From an uncultured Coriobacteriaceae bacterium (GTDB lineage: Bacteria; Actinomycetota; Coriobacteriia; Coriobacteriales; Atopobiaceae): DNA of 64,000 nucleotides. Numbering within the stretch: position 1 is the first letter of the stretch; every line of letters starts with the position of its first letter. This document shows positions 51,540 through 59,323 of the stretch, piece after piece. The DNA lies in assembly GCA_902786015.1 (NCBI GenBank), contig CADAAU010000006.1:97252-161251 (forward strand), written 5' to 3'. Under the pieces are notes generated by a model that saw only the letters and a program-made list of their open reading frames with translations, was not told where the DNA came from and ran no database searches. Made by a program: the position numbers and the translations under genes.

Positions 51540-51782
51540 GACTCGCTGTATACAGTCAGCCTTGAGGGTTATCGAGAACTCAAACCGTATTGGAAGACCT
51601 CGATTGCCGCTATGGTAGGCCTCATTGCAGTTCTCGGCTACATGCTGGATTACATCGCACCCGACACATCTTGGCATGACAAGATGAAGGCATTGTTGCA
51701 AGGGCTTGAAGAAGACGATTTGAGGCGTATGGGGTTCGGAGAATGCTGGCGTGAATGTCCCATGCTTCATAGGCTTGCGTAG
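51540..51782 (+). pseudogene. Abi_2 family C-terminal fragment
   Basis: About 75 codons (E-G-Y-R-E-L-K-P-Y-W-K, G-Y-M-L-D-Y-I-A-P, W-H-D-K-M-K-A-L-L, M-G-F-G-E-C-W) with a natural stop. The end pattern M-G-F-x-x-x-W-x-x-x-P resembles Abi_2 (AbiD/AbiF-type) proteins. The N-terminal ~75% is missing; the relic begins near attachment scar 1. Confidence 0.55.
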
Positions 51783-51868
51783 CGTATTGTTTCGAAGTAA
51801 CACTGCGCGTCGGAGAGTGCTTTAAAGTGCGTGAGAGCTTAACTGCTACAGCCCGCCTTCTTTTCTCA

Positions 51869-52153
51869 TAGATACTGGTTCTGTCTACACCAGCTCTTCG
51901 AGCTCTCAAGGCGAGCTTCGACAACCCGACGCTCGACGAGTGGGAGGAAGCGACTACGGGAGAGTCGGCGCACGGGCCGTGTAGAGAGGGCGACGTGATG
52001 TACAAGCTCGACGGAGAGTGGTGGTCGCTCGCCTACGACTTCATGGACATAGGTGACGGCATGGCGAGGGTATTCCGGTACGCGATAGACAGGCAGCCCG
52101 AGTGGGACGTGCAACAGGGAGGAAAGAGACTTGTGCAATCGGCCCGAAGATGA
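51869..52153 (+). pseudogene. unrecognised 3' gene fragment
   Basis: An open frame of ~94 codons reads F-D-N-P-T-L-D-E-W-E-E-A, Y-K-L-D-G-E-W-W-S-L-A-Y-D-F, F-R-Y-A-I-D-R-Q-P-E-W and stops at 52151..52153. Strong coding character but no start codon, so a truncated gene from a mobile element is likely. Confidence 0.45.
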
Positions 52154-52160
52154 GATTATA

Positions 52161-52178
52161 TGTACAACATCCCGTACA
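52161..52178 (+). promoter_or_regulatory. candidate YefM operator
   Basis: TGTACA (52161..52166) and CGTACA (52173..52178) are 12 bp apart, centre to centre, just before the yefM start. Paired TGTACA cores at this spacing are the known YefM binding pattern (long and short repeats) in other bacteria. Confidence 0.5.
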
Positions 52179-52196
52179 ATAGAAAAGGAGGCAACC

Positions 52197-52430
52197 ATGC
52201 AGGCAGTCACATACACGGCGTTCAGGCAGAACCTCAAGCAGCACATGAGAAGCGCGAGGGACGACGCCGACACCATCCTGGTGACGAACAACGACCCGTC
52301 GGAGAACGTGGTCGTGATGAGCCAGCGCGACTACGAGTCGCTCATGGAGACGGTGCGCGTCTACGAGAACCCTTACCTCAGGGACAAGCTCGACAGGGGC
52401 ATGGCGCAGGTACGACCTCATCGAGGTTGA
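52197..52430 (+). CDS. yefM: YefM family antitoxin
   Basis: 77 aa, start ATG after AAAAGGAGGCAACC. M-Q-A-V-T-Y-T-A-F-R-Q-N-L and V-V-V-M-S-Q-R-D-Y-E-S-L-M-E-T are classic Phd/YefM features: a DNA-binding N-terminus and a disordered C-terminus that neutralises YoeB. It stops two bases before the toxin start. The last residues R-P-H-R-G are off the expected frame: a neighbouring frame reads H-D-L-I-E-V-D-D-D, so one base may have been lost near 52411, shortening the toxin-binding tail. Repression is expected through the TGTACA pair upstream. Confidence 0.9.
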   Translation: MQAVTYTAFRQNLKQHMRSARDDADTILVTNNDPSENVVVMSQRDYESLMETVRVYENPYLRDKLDRGMAQVRPHRG

Positions 52431-52432
52431 CG

Positions 52433-52732
52433 ATGATTAAGGTGTTCACCGACGACGCGTGGGGCGACTATCTCTCGTGGGAGTCGGACAAGCCCACGCA
52501 CCGAAGGATAAACAAGCTGGTGAAGGACATCGACCGTCACCCATTTGAGGGCATCGGCAAGCCCGAGGAGCTCAAGTACAACTACTCGGGCCTGTGGTCA
52601 CGCAGAATCAACCATGAGCACCGGATAATCTATGACGTATCCGGCGACCAGATCGTCTTCTACTCGTTCAGGGACCACTACGGGGACGATCGCAAGGGCG
52701 ACGCGATATCGAGGGCGCGTAAGAAGATGTAG
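52433..52732 (+). CDS. yoeB: YoeB family ribosome-dependent mRNA endonuclease toxin
   Basis: 99 aa. A RelE/YoeB-fold RNase that cleaves mRNA in the ribosomal A site. Visible: W-G-D-Y-L-S-W near the N-terminus, K-D-I-D-R-H-P-F-E-G-I-G-K-P-E-E-L-K with the catalytic Glu region, L-W-S-R-R-I-N-H-E-H-R-I-I-Y with the catalytic Arg, and F-R-D-H-Y with the conserved His-Tyr. Unusual: after H-Y, where YoeB normally ends, there are ~17 more residues rich in Arg/Lys/Asp. ATG 52433 lies two bases after the antitoxin stop, so translation is coupled. Confidence 0.9.
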   Translation: MIKVFTDDAWGDYLSWESDKPTHRRINKLVKDIDRHPFEGIGKPEELKYNYSGLWSRRINHEHRIIYDVSGDQIVFYSFRDHYGDDRKGDAISRARKKM

Positions 52733-52816
52733 TCGTCGGAAAAGGCAACGAGTTTCAGCGAGGGCATCCTTGTAAGCGGTGTTGGCAGAGTTATCCTTGC
52801 TAACCATCTGTGTAGT

Positions 52817-53221
52817 CTATATGTAGTGTAGTTTGTTACAAATAACCGAGTCTATGATTCCCTCGCGCTTGGCACGCAGCAGCACGCCAAACGTGCCAGT
52901 CACATTAAGCCCCATGAACTTTGCAGTCTTCTTGGCGGCGTTGTCGTCCATCAGCACCAAGTCCGCGCCCGCTTCCCGCGCTAGTATCATGACGTCGACC
53001 TCGCCAGAGTGGAGCCTGGCGCTAAACATGCGTCTCTGTGCCGTACCTTTGATCGGCGAGACTCGCATCCACGACGCCTCGCGCACACGGGTGCGTGCAG
53101 GCTCGTACTTTACTTCTGACAGAACCGTCTCTGGTATGAGCAGTTCGCCATAGAGCCGACGCAGGATGTCGAGCCGGTCCACCTTTGCGAAGGCGATGGG
53201 CGGGGTTGTGTTGGCAACCAC
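52817..53221 (-). CDS. DUF3368 PIN-like toxin
   Basis: 134 aa from GTG 53221, one base past the antitoxin stop codon (TAG, 53225..53223). N-terminal V-V-A-N-T-T-P-P-I-A-F-A-K and the C-terminal D-L-V-L-M-D-D-N-A-A-K-K-T-A follow DUF3368, a PIN-domain relative with metal-binding Asp residues and a predicted RNase role. The third acidic group lies in S-G-E-V-D-V-M-I-L-A. It pairs with the UPF0175 gene upstream as a toxin-antitoxin operon. Confidence 0.8.
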   Translation of the reverse strand: MVANTTPPIAFAKVDRLDILRRLYGELLIPETVLSEVKYEPARTRVREASWMRVSPIKGTAQRRMFSARLHSGEVDVMILAREAGADLVLMDDNAAKKTAKFMGLNVTGTFGVLLRAKREGIIDSVICNKLHYI

Positions 53222-53222
53222 C

Positions 53223-53477
53223 CTAGGCGTTGTTCATCTCCTCGGCGAACTCCGCCTCGTCGTCGAAGTGGAATATGGAGACGCCGTTCTGCCCGAGGAA
53301 GTAGATGAAGTCCTCCTTGTCCATCCCTGCGATCTGCGCGCAGTAGCCCAGCGAAACCCCTTTAGTCGCGTAGAAGTGCAGCGCGGTGGCGCGGCGAGCG
53401 AAGTCGAGGGCGTCCCGGCGGCTCATTTTGTTGTCGTAGAGGACCTCGTCGGGAATCTCGAAGGCGATCTGGCACAT
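53223..53477 (-). CDS. UPF0175 family antitoxin
   Basis: 84 aa from ATG 53477 (GAGGGG upstream; the longer frame start is unlikely). M-C-Q-I-A-F-E-I-P-D-E-V-L and a helix-turn-helix-like region (G-V-S-L-G-Y-C-A-Q-I-A-G-M-D-K-E-D-F) match UPF0175 antitoxins, normally encoded just before DUF3368 toxins as here. Confidence 0.8.
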   Translation of the reverse strand: MCQIAFEIPDEVLYDNKMSRRDALDFARRATALHFYATKGVSLGYCAQIAGMDKEDFIYFLGQNGVSIFHFDDEAEFAEEMNNA

Positions 53478-53514
53478 CTTGGCATGCCCCTCGTTTAATA
53501 GACAACATAGCAAA

Positions 53515-53536
53515 AAAGGGGCCCAAAAGCCCCTTT
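53515..53536. terminator. hairpin before attachment scar 2
   Basis: AAAGGGGC (53515..53522) pairs with GCCCCTTT (53529..53536). It sits 7 bp left of the tRNA-Pro fragment, in the same place as the hairpins of the other scars. Confidence 0.55.
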
Positions 53537-53543
53537 AGAATTC

Positions 53544-53586
53544 TGGTCGGGTGGACTGGATTCGAAGGCGACCCCTTGACCCCCAG
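53544..53586 (-). repeat. tRNA-Pro(GGG) 3'-half fragment, attachment scar 2
   Basis: Same sequence as scars 3 and 4 apart from a small change in the T-stem (TTCGAAGGCGACC instead of TTCGAACCAGCGACC). The acceptor end GGTCGGGTGGACTGG is intact. No 5' tRNA half on the right. The next ~300 bp (53587..53883) hold nothing I can name. Confidence 0.8.
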
Positions 53587-53883
53587 GCATTAGCGGTTCG
53601 CCTCCTCACCCAATCTACCTGCTATTATATAGAAACACTCAGCAACATCAAGCACTGGCCATCCTGCACAGACACTACGCGTTATGCCCTTCTATGCCAC
53701 TAAACATTTAATCAACATCTAGCGTCACTCTGCAATATTGCGATTCAGTGCATGTTTGGATATGCATTCATCTTGCATAAGCGCCAACGCACGTCCAAGG
53801 TTTGCGCCCACATCTACTCCGGTTTGCTACCTGCGCGCTAAGCATTGCCGCACAATCAGATAGAGTCGTTGGGTCATTGGTCG

Positions 53884-54375
53884 CTAGCCTTCGTCCTCTG
53901 CTGCCGACAACCCGGCATGGGGCGGTGTGCCATCCCACCCCGCCTGGGCGAGGTAAATCTCCTTCTGAGCCTCGATCTCGGCGCGAAGCTGCACCTCGGT
54001 GGGAAGGTAGAGCTTGTACTGCGTGTTGATGTTGCGCCGCAGCGTGCGGACGCTCCACGTCTGAGCGGAGGCCTCGCGTTCGTACCACTCCCTCGCCGAA
54101 GGGTCAGCGACGCGCAGTAGCTCCTCGTAGTGCGACCACGTGAGCGGTGCCCCGAACTGTGCCGACGATGACGGCACAATCTCCGGGTAGGCGCGATAGA
54201 ACTGTAGGTACTTGTAGAGGGCCCTTCGCGTGTAGCCCCTACCGTAACGTAACGTGAGGTCCCTGGCAAGCCCGCTCACCGTCTGCGCCCCATAGCGCGC
54301 CCGTTCCTCACCAGCGAGTTCCTCGTCGGCGATATGGCAATTCGCCGCGCCATGACTACGACAGAAGTCAGCGAG
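53884..54375 (-). pseudogene. DUF1016 (YhcG-type) nuclease relic with internal deletion
   Basis: The frame is open from 54375 without a start: A-G-E-E-R-A-R-Y-G, L-A-R-D-L-T-L-R-Y-G-R-G-Y-T-R-R, L-T-W-S-H-Y-E-E-L-L-R-V-A-D-P, W-S-V-R-T-L-R-R-N-I follow the DUF1016 N-terminal domain. Then comes directly Y-L-P-T-E-V-Q-L-R-A-E-I-E, which is the far C-terminal tail. The PD-(D/E)XK nuclease domain in between is missing. Confidence 0.7.
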
Positions 54376-54523
54376 TCAGCAGGTAAGGACCATTTTTTCG
54401 GAGTCAATAAATAGGTCACCATCGGCAGCGGAGCGAGCATAAGGATGGCGAAGTAAACGCTAACACCTTGAGGTTCACTTCGCTCAGAGTCAAGCGCTTC
54501 AAATCCAGAAACGATTCGTTAGG

Positions 54524-54558
54524 TTGACTTTGTATGATGTATTCATACAATATTGCCG
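54524..54558 (+). promoter_or_regulatory. abiE promoter with operator; leaderless start
   Basis: TTGACT (54524..54529), 16 bp, TACAAT (54546..54551). Between and over the boxes lies the inverted repeat TTGTATGA-5 nt-TCATACAA (54530..54550). The GTG at 54558 starts where transcription should start. The same design, with identical arms and a 5-nt spacer, stands before the second copy. AbiEi antitoxins are known to bind inverted repeats in their own promoter. Confidence 0.7.
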
Positions 54559-55211
54559 TGTCAAAAACGATGCACATAACGACGATAGCGGAGCTCGCCC
54601 GATCTGAGGGCGGAGTGTTCACCGTGGCGCAGGCGGCCAGGCTCGGCGTACCACGCGACGCCCTCTCGCACGCCGCGCGCAAGGGCACTCTCGAGCGTGT
54701 TGTGCGCGGAGCGTACAGGATGGCGAGCTCACCCGCGGGCGAGCTCGACCTCGCGGCGGCGCTCTGGAAGCTCACCAATCCGGCAGCCTTTACCCACGAG
54801 CGCCTAGCGAGCTGGGATGGCGTCGTTGTGGGCGGCGCCACAGCCGCCTGCGCTCTCGGGTTTGGCGACCTATATCCCTATCCCTGCCGCATATACGCGC
54901 CACGTGCCATCCGCTCTACGCTCCCAGAGATGTCGGCGGCAGTCCGCAGGGTCGATGAGCGCGACGTCACACTTCAGCTCGGCATCCCCGTCACGAGGTC
55001 GGAGCGCACCATACTCGACCTCGTGCTCGATGGTGAGGACCCCTCGCTCGTCGCCGACGCGCTCGCAGACGCCGCGCGCAATCTCGCACACCCTAGGGGC
55101 TTCGATGTCGCGAGGCTCATCGAGCTCTTTTGCGAGAGCCATGGCAGGTGGGGCGCCCCTGCGGGCACCCTCGAGGTGCTCCTCGTAGATGCGGGCGTCG
55201 CTAGCGAGTAG
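54558..55211 (+). CDS. abiEi: AbiEi family type IV antitoxin
   Basis: 217 aa. N-terminal winged helix (T-T-I-A-E-L-A-R-S-E-G-G-V-F-T-V-A-Q-A-A-R-L-G-V-P-R), R-V-V-R-G-A-Y-R-M and V-V-G-G-A-T-A-A are the AbiEi core; the C-terminal part serves neutralisation. It works as autorepressor and antitoxin against AbiEii, without direct complex formation in studied type IV systems. There is no Shine-Dalgarno: the GTG lies 6 nt after the -10 box, so a leaderless mRNA is likely. 14 bp separate it from abiEii. Nearly identical to the copy at 61486..62157. Confidence 0.9.
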   Translation: MSKTMHITTIAELARSEGGVFTVAQAARLGVPRDALSHAARKGTLERVVRGAYRMASSPAGELDLAAALWKLTNPAAFTHERLASWDGVVVGGATAACALGFGDLYPYPCRIYAPRAIRSTLPEMSAAVRRVDERDVTLQLGIPVTRSERTILDLVLDGEDPSLVADALADAARNLAHPRGFDVARLIELFCESHGRWGAPAGTLEVLLVDAGVASE

Positions 55212-55225
55212 TATGGAGTGATTGC

Positions 55226-56131
55226 ATGAGATACAAGACGGCGGCTGCGCTCGAGATGGCGGTGAGAGATGCTGCGAAGGCCTCACCGCAGGACACGAAC
55301 AGGGCAATAGCGGGGTTCTACTTCCACCGCCTGCTGTGCCGCGTCTTCAGCGAGCCAGAGCCACGCTTCGTGCTTAAGGGAGGCCTAGGGATGCTCGCGA
55401 GGGTGCCCGACGCGCGCTCAACGCGCGATATCGACCTCTCCACCGAGGCGTACTCGAGCAAAGAGGCCGTCGAAGAGCTCAAAAGGCTCGCAGCAAAGGA
55501 CCTCGGTGACTTCGTAACCTTCCGCTTCGAGGGAACTGAGAGGATACGCCTCGGCGACGGGTACCGCAGCGGCAATAAGGTTACCTTTGTGCCGCTGCTT
55601 GGTGGACGCCCGATGTCAAGGGTATCCGTCGACCTCGTGGCGGACAGCATCCCATGCGGGACGCCCGACAGGGTCTCGCCCGCCGACAGGCTAGCCATAG
55701 AGGGCATCCCGATGTGCGAGTACCTGGTCTACCCCGTCGCCAGCGCAGTCGCAGACAAGGTTTCCGGCATCATGGAGGTGCATAACGAGAGGCCATCGTC
55801 GCGGATCAAGGACCTTGTGGACATTGCCGTATACCTTACCAGGGAACGCTTCGCCTTGTCCGACCTGCGCAAGAGGCTTCGACTGGAGGTGGCTCTGCAT
55901 GAACTCGACATCTCCAACGGTTTCGCTGTTCCCACCACATGGGATAGCACCGCCTACGCCTCCTCCTACCAAAGGCTTGCAAGCAAAACCAGCCTCCCGA
56001 CCGAGCTCAGGGACATGCATGCCGCCGAATCGCTCGCAAGGTATTGCATCGACCCCGCGCTCGGCGACGAGTTGCCCGACAAGAACGAATGGGATCCGGA
56101 ACGTAAGCAATGGGTCAAGCCGACAACTTAA
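55226..56131 (+). CDS. abiEii: AbiEii family nucleotidyltransferase toxin
   Basis: 301 aa, the usual length. The nucleotidyltransferase core is visible: F-V-L-K-G-G-L-G-M-L (~50), R-S-T-R-D-I-D-L-S with the metal-binding Asp residues (~72), and S-R-I-K-D-L-V-D-I with the conserved K-D-x-x-D (~190). Relatives modify tRNA or other targets with nucleotides and give abortive infection against phages. A GGAG box precedes ATG 55226. Co-transcribed with abiEi from the operator-bearing promoter. Confidence 0.9.
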   Translation: MRYKTAAALEMAVRDAAKASPQDTNRAIAGFYFHRLLCRVFSEPEPRFVLKGGLGMLARVPDARSTRDIDLSTEAYSSKEAVEELKRLAAKDLGDFVTFRFEGTERIRLGDGYRSGNKVTFVPLLGGRPMSRVSVDLVADSIPCGTPDRVSPADRLAIEGIPMCEYLVYPVASAVADKVSGIMEVHNERPSSRIKDLVDIAVYLTRERFALSDLRKRLRLEVALHELDISNGFAVPTTWDSTAYASSYQRLASKTSLPTELRDMHAAESLARYCIDPALGDELPDKNEWDPERKQWVKPTT

Positions 56132-56555
56132 AACAATGGTCGAAGAGCCTTAACCAACAGAACGAAGCCATGCAAAGTTCAACATCGTCTGACTTCTGAT
56201 TACGGAAAATGGGTACAGCGGTGACCGTTTGGCCCGTTGCCGCAACGACATGCCCTATGGTGCTGCTTTCGCAGATGATGAGATCCATTAACAAAGACGG
56301 TGGGAACTGTGGGCATCGTGCCCCTGCTTGAACCCTTCGGCAAGAGGCTGTGGGAGATAGTATGAGAACTACCAGCGAAGGACTATCCCATCTGCCGACT
56401 GTCTACGTCCCGCCAAAACATCGCCTGCGTTCCGGTAGTCCGTGGTCGTCATAGTCGCCGTTCCTCTCTGCTCGCGCCTAAGGCGAGCATCGTGCGCACA
56501 TGCGCTGGTTTGATTCGATGACACAATGGTGGACTAATCGAGTGGCGAGGTCGAT
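56132..56555. other. intergenic stretch without recognisable gene
   Basis: 424 bp after abiEii. Short open fragments only; no promoter, RNA or known domain seen. Confidence 0.4.
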
Positions 56556-56861
56556 TTAACGGTTTTCGCCAGTTTCCTTATCCGAACCACTCATATCTAC
56601 GGTGAGGTGCTCGTAGAGGTCCCTCATGCACTGGATCCTTTTCCTGTTCGACCAGTCGAACGCTACGCGCTTGTCCCAAATCCAGTACTTTTCCCGCAAG
56701 AACTCAAGCTCGATTAAGAGGAGCTCAAAACCAAGTAATAAGAATCCCGTCTTGTGGCCTGTGAACGTATAGCCTATGTGCGGTGCCGTGTTCGTCTCGG
56801 TTCGCGAACACTTGCCTGAGTTCGTCGCAATTCGCTTAAGTTCGTCGTAGTTCGCGAACAT
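56556..56861 (-). CDS. small hypothetical ORF after the AlbA_2 gene 2
   Basis: 101 codons. The first ~30 are the TTCG repeat read in this frame (F-A-N-Y-D-E-L-K-R-I-A-T-N); the rest (F-L-L-L-G-F-E-L-L-L-I-E-L-E-F-L-R-E-K-Y-W-I-W-D) is plausible protein. No good ribosome binding site. It may be the former tail of the AlbA_2 protein after a repeat-driven frame change. Uncertain. Confidence 0.35.
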   Translation of the reverse strand: MFANYDELKRIATNSGKCSRTETNTAPHIGYTFTGHKTGFLLLGFELLLIELEFLREKYWIWDKRVAFDWSNRKRIQCMRDLYEHLTVDMSGSDKETGENR

Positions 56862-56892
56862 TCGCCCTAGTTCGCCGAAGTTCGCTCCTAGT
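56791..56892. repeat. helically phased 10-bp TTCG repeats after AlbA_2 gene 2
   Basis: TTCG recurs at 56791, 56801, 56821, 56831, 56841, 56851, 56861, 56871 and 56881, exactly every 10 bp with one gap, in the form TTCGYNNNAG. Two units form the perfect palindrome GTTCGCGAAC (56800..56809, 56850..56859). The array straddles the stop codon (56890..56888) of the gene. Confidence 0.85.
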
Positions 56893-58372
56893 TCGTCCGT
56901 TCGGTGCCCTTCACGAAGTAGACGTACGGTGCGGAGGCCTCGTCCCTGGATACATGCCTCGCCGGGTCGGCGTAAAGTGCGGCAAGATGCTTCTGCGCGA
57001 CCCGTGCCGATACGCCGAACATCACGCTCACGTCCTCTGAGCTCACCCCATCCTTCGACGAGGCAAGAAAGGCGTACAACTTGTCGTCATCGAGCTTCGC
57101 CCTTCGCCTCTTTTGCACGCTGGCACCGCCCCTCAAGGGAGATGCCTCGGGCAACGGAAGAGTGATGCGAACGAGGGAGGGCGCATGCTCTTCTGTGAGG
57201 ACTGGGAGCTCGTCGAACCTGTCTCGCCATGTCTCGAAGATCGTCTGTAGCCCACTGCCGGCACGGTCACTCACTCCGACGAACGAGAATATGCGCATGA
57301 GAGTGGGATTGCGTTGCTCGGACATACCACCAGCGATTGCGACGTCGCGATCAACGAGAAAGCTGCCGGGATTGGTGATGGTCAAGGATTCCTCGTCGAG
57401 CACGATAACAATCGACGACCTTCCACCGTAGTAGGCATGCACCAAAGCGTTGGACACGGCCTCGTTCACTGCCTCAGTGACTGGGTTTTTGACCCCATGG
57501 CGAGTTCCCGTCTCGTCGGTCGTGAAGGGCGACCTCAGGCTCCTCAGCAATCTAGCGGTGACGTCGAAGTAGAAGTCGATAAGGTTACCGCTCCATTCGC
57601 CGTCCTGCGAGACGATATGGTCGTCCCACCTCGCACTTCCCGATGATTGTTGGCGGTAGTCGAGCAGGAAGTGCGGAAGGAAGTTCGTGATCTCGTACTC
57701 GTTGCCGAACGCGAGAAGGCCCGCCTGGGTGAGGCGAAGCTTACCATCGTGCCCACGGGCGAGGGCTCCGATGTGGAAGAGGAAGTCCTCGTTCGAGTCC
57801 TTGTTCCAGGGGCTCGACGGCTTGTTGCCGGAGAAGACGTTACGATACCGCTCTATGGTCGTCGGGTTGAGCGCCGAGACGGTAAACCCATCGAGCGTAG
57901 CGCGGTCGGCTCGCTCGGCATTGTCATAGTCCATCTGCCGTAATTCGTCCTTGGTGGCCCTTACATCGGACGACCCCCGCCGGATCCATGCAGTGAACTG
58001 CTTGTCTTTGCGGGTTTTGACCATAACGGGCTTCTCGCCGCGCTCTGCCCTCGGCACGTTGATGATAATCACGTCTAGGCCCTGTACTTTCGCAGCGCGC
58101 ACGCTGTCTGCGAAAAGGACGTCCCTGTCGACCTTTTGGCGGTTGCGCACGGTCGTCCAGAAGTCCGTGACAAGTCTGTCGGGTTCGACTACTCCCGTGA
58201 CTGTGAAGGTGTGGTCGTCGTTCTCCGTCACGCCAAGGACGATCTCGCCACCCTCGGTGTTCGCGAATGCCGAGTATGACTCCCACACATCGTCAGGCAC
58301 ATCGAAGGCACTCTCCTTAAACTCGAGATGCTGATCTTCGCTCAAGTTGTCCAGCCTATCAAGGAATGCCAT
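56888..58372 (-). CDS. AlbA_2 (Schlafen-type) domain ATP-binding protein 2
   Basis: 494 aa, ATG 58372 after GAGGCAAC. N-terminal AlbA_2 domain (L-E-F-K-E-S at 16; F-A-N-T-E-G-G-E-I-V-L-G-V), then the GHKL-like part (V-N-E-A-V-S-N-A-L-V-H-A-Y-Y-G-G, I-T-N-P-G-S-F, R-N-P-T-L-M-R-I-F, A-G-S-G-L-Q-T-I), and a C-terminal winged helix (S-S-E-D-V-S-V-M-F-G-V-S-A-R-V-A-Q-K-H-L). Predicted DNA-binding regulator. Ends in T-E-R-T-N inside a 10-bp repeat array, which may have altered the original C-terminus. Confidence 0.85.
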   Translation of the reverse strand: MAFLDRLDNLSEDQHLEFKESAFDVPDDVWESYSAFANTEGGEIVLGVTENDDHTFTVTGVVEPDRLVTDFWTTVRNRQKVDRDVLFADSVRAAKVQGLDVIIINVPRAERGEKPVMVKTRKDKQFTAWIRRGSSDVRATKDELRQMDYDNAERADRATLDGFTVSALNPTTIERYRNVFSGNKPSSPWNKDSNEDFLFHIGALARGHDGKLRLTQAGLLAFGNEYEITNFLPHFLLDYRQQSSGSARWDDHIVSQDGEWSGNLIDFYFDVTARLLRSLRSPFTTDETGTRHGVKNPVTEAVNEAVSNALVHAYYGGRSSIVIVLDEESLTITNPGSFLVDRDVAIAGGMSEQRNPTLMRIFSFVGVSDRAGSGLQTIFETWRDRFDELPVLTEEHAPSLVRITLPLPEASPLRGGASVQKRRRAKLDDDKLYAFLASSKDGVSSEDVSVMFGVSARVAQKHLAALYADPARHVSRDEASAPYVYFVKGTERTN

Positions 58373-58648
58373 GTTGCCTCAATTGACGATTCGTTGTACG
58401 GGCCTCAATCATACCCAAAAAACCTGTGGACACACTTGACGTTCGCAAGTTGGTTGCATGAGGAATTCCGGACGTGATTCGTCACGACCTACACGCTGCA
58501 CGGCAACATGTCGAGGATGAAATTCCATCCACAAAACGCACGCTAACCGACACGAGTCGCACACAAATCAAGAATCTCGAAAATGAATTTACAAAGCCAG
58601 ATTATTCTGCCGGCTGTTTTGTCTACCTGCAATGTCGGCTATTAAATA

Positions 58649-58685
58649 AGGTCAACCAAACGATACGGTTGACCTGCGGTTTTTC
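58649..58685 (+). terminator. rho-independent terminator before attachment scar 3
   Basis: AGGTCAACC (58649..58657) pairs with GGTTGACCT (58667..58675), followed by GCGGTTTTTC. No plus-strand gene precedes it now; the end of a lost integrase gene is the likely origin. The region 58373..58648 holds no recognisable gene. Confidence 0.7.
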
Positions 58686-58730
58686 TGGTCTGGTGGACTG
58701 GATTCGAACCAGCGACCCCTTGACCCCCAG
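58686..58730 (-). repeat. tRNA-Pro(GGG) 3'-half fragment, attachment scar 3
   Basis: Minus strand: anticodon loop CTGGGGG, stem TCAAG, variable GGGTC, T-arm GCTGG-TTCGAAT-CCAGT, acceptor CCACCAG (one base differs from scars 2 and 4) and ACCA. The 5' half is absent on the right. Confidence 0.85.
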
Positions 58731-58783
58731 ACTTATACATCTACGGTATGTCCGAGGAGCCGACTTGTCGGTGCCTGTACTCG

Positions 58784-59135
58784 CTAGCTCTCTCGAGCTA
58801 GTCTCGCCACAGCTTCGATCACACGATCGTCAATGCGGAATCCGTTTGCACGCAACTCGCTAACGAGCGGGTGAACCTCTGCTATAATCCCGCGCTCCTT
58901 GGCTCTCAGCAGAAGTCCCAGCGTGCCAGTAACGGTGAGCCCGAGGTACTTTGTCGTTTTACGAGCGGCATTATCATCCAATACCACGAAGTCTGCTTCC
59001 GTTGACAAAGCGAGACTCATAACCTCAACCTCAAGTTCGGCAGCGTGCAGCTTCGCACTGATAAGCCGTCGGTAATTCTTTGGCAAATCTGGGGCTTGCT
59101 CGATTGACAGCCAATATGGCCATAGCGGAGCTGAA
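58784..59135 (-). pseudogene. DUF3368 PIN-like toxin, N-terminally truncated
   Basis: L-H-A-A-E-L-E-V-E-V-M-S-L-A-L-S, D-F-V-V-L-D-D-N-A-A-R-K-T-T-K and G-T-L-G-L-L-L-R-A-K-E-R-G-I-I parallel the intact toxin at 52817..53221. The open frame reaches only to ~59135 and lacks the N-terminal N-T-T-P motif and a start. No UPF0175 gene is next to it. It begins 54 bp right of attachment scar 3. Confidence 0.75.
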
Positions 59136-59296
59136 CAAGAAGTACGAGGTACTTTTTAGCTGACACGGGCATCCGAGTTCAGGCGTTTCACAAAGCAGTC
59201 AGTTGTCACTGCGACTGGCGGCCCGACCGTGCAGACATCTAACCAACCCGTAATTCAGGACATAAGGATACGCGCACGGACAAGATTTGCGCGATT

Positions 59297-59320
59297 GCGG
59301 ACATTGTCCGCGAATGTCCG
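59297..59320. repeat. GGACA/TGTCC palindromic repeats after AlbA_2 gene 3
   Basis: GCGGACATTGTCCGC (59297..59311) is followed by GAATGTCCG; a further GGACA lies at 59278. The repeats sit directly after the stop of the gene and match those in its upstream region. Confidence 0.75.
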
Positions 59321-59323
59321 TAA

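Noticed and set aside
56791..56892. plasmid or replication iterons
   Set aside because: No replication initiator gene is nearby, and the array follows the AlbA_2 gene; a link to that protein is more economical.
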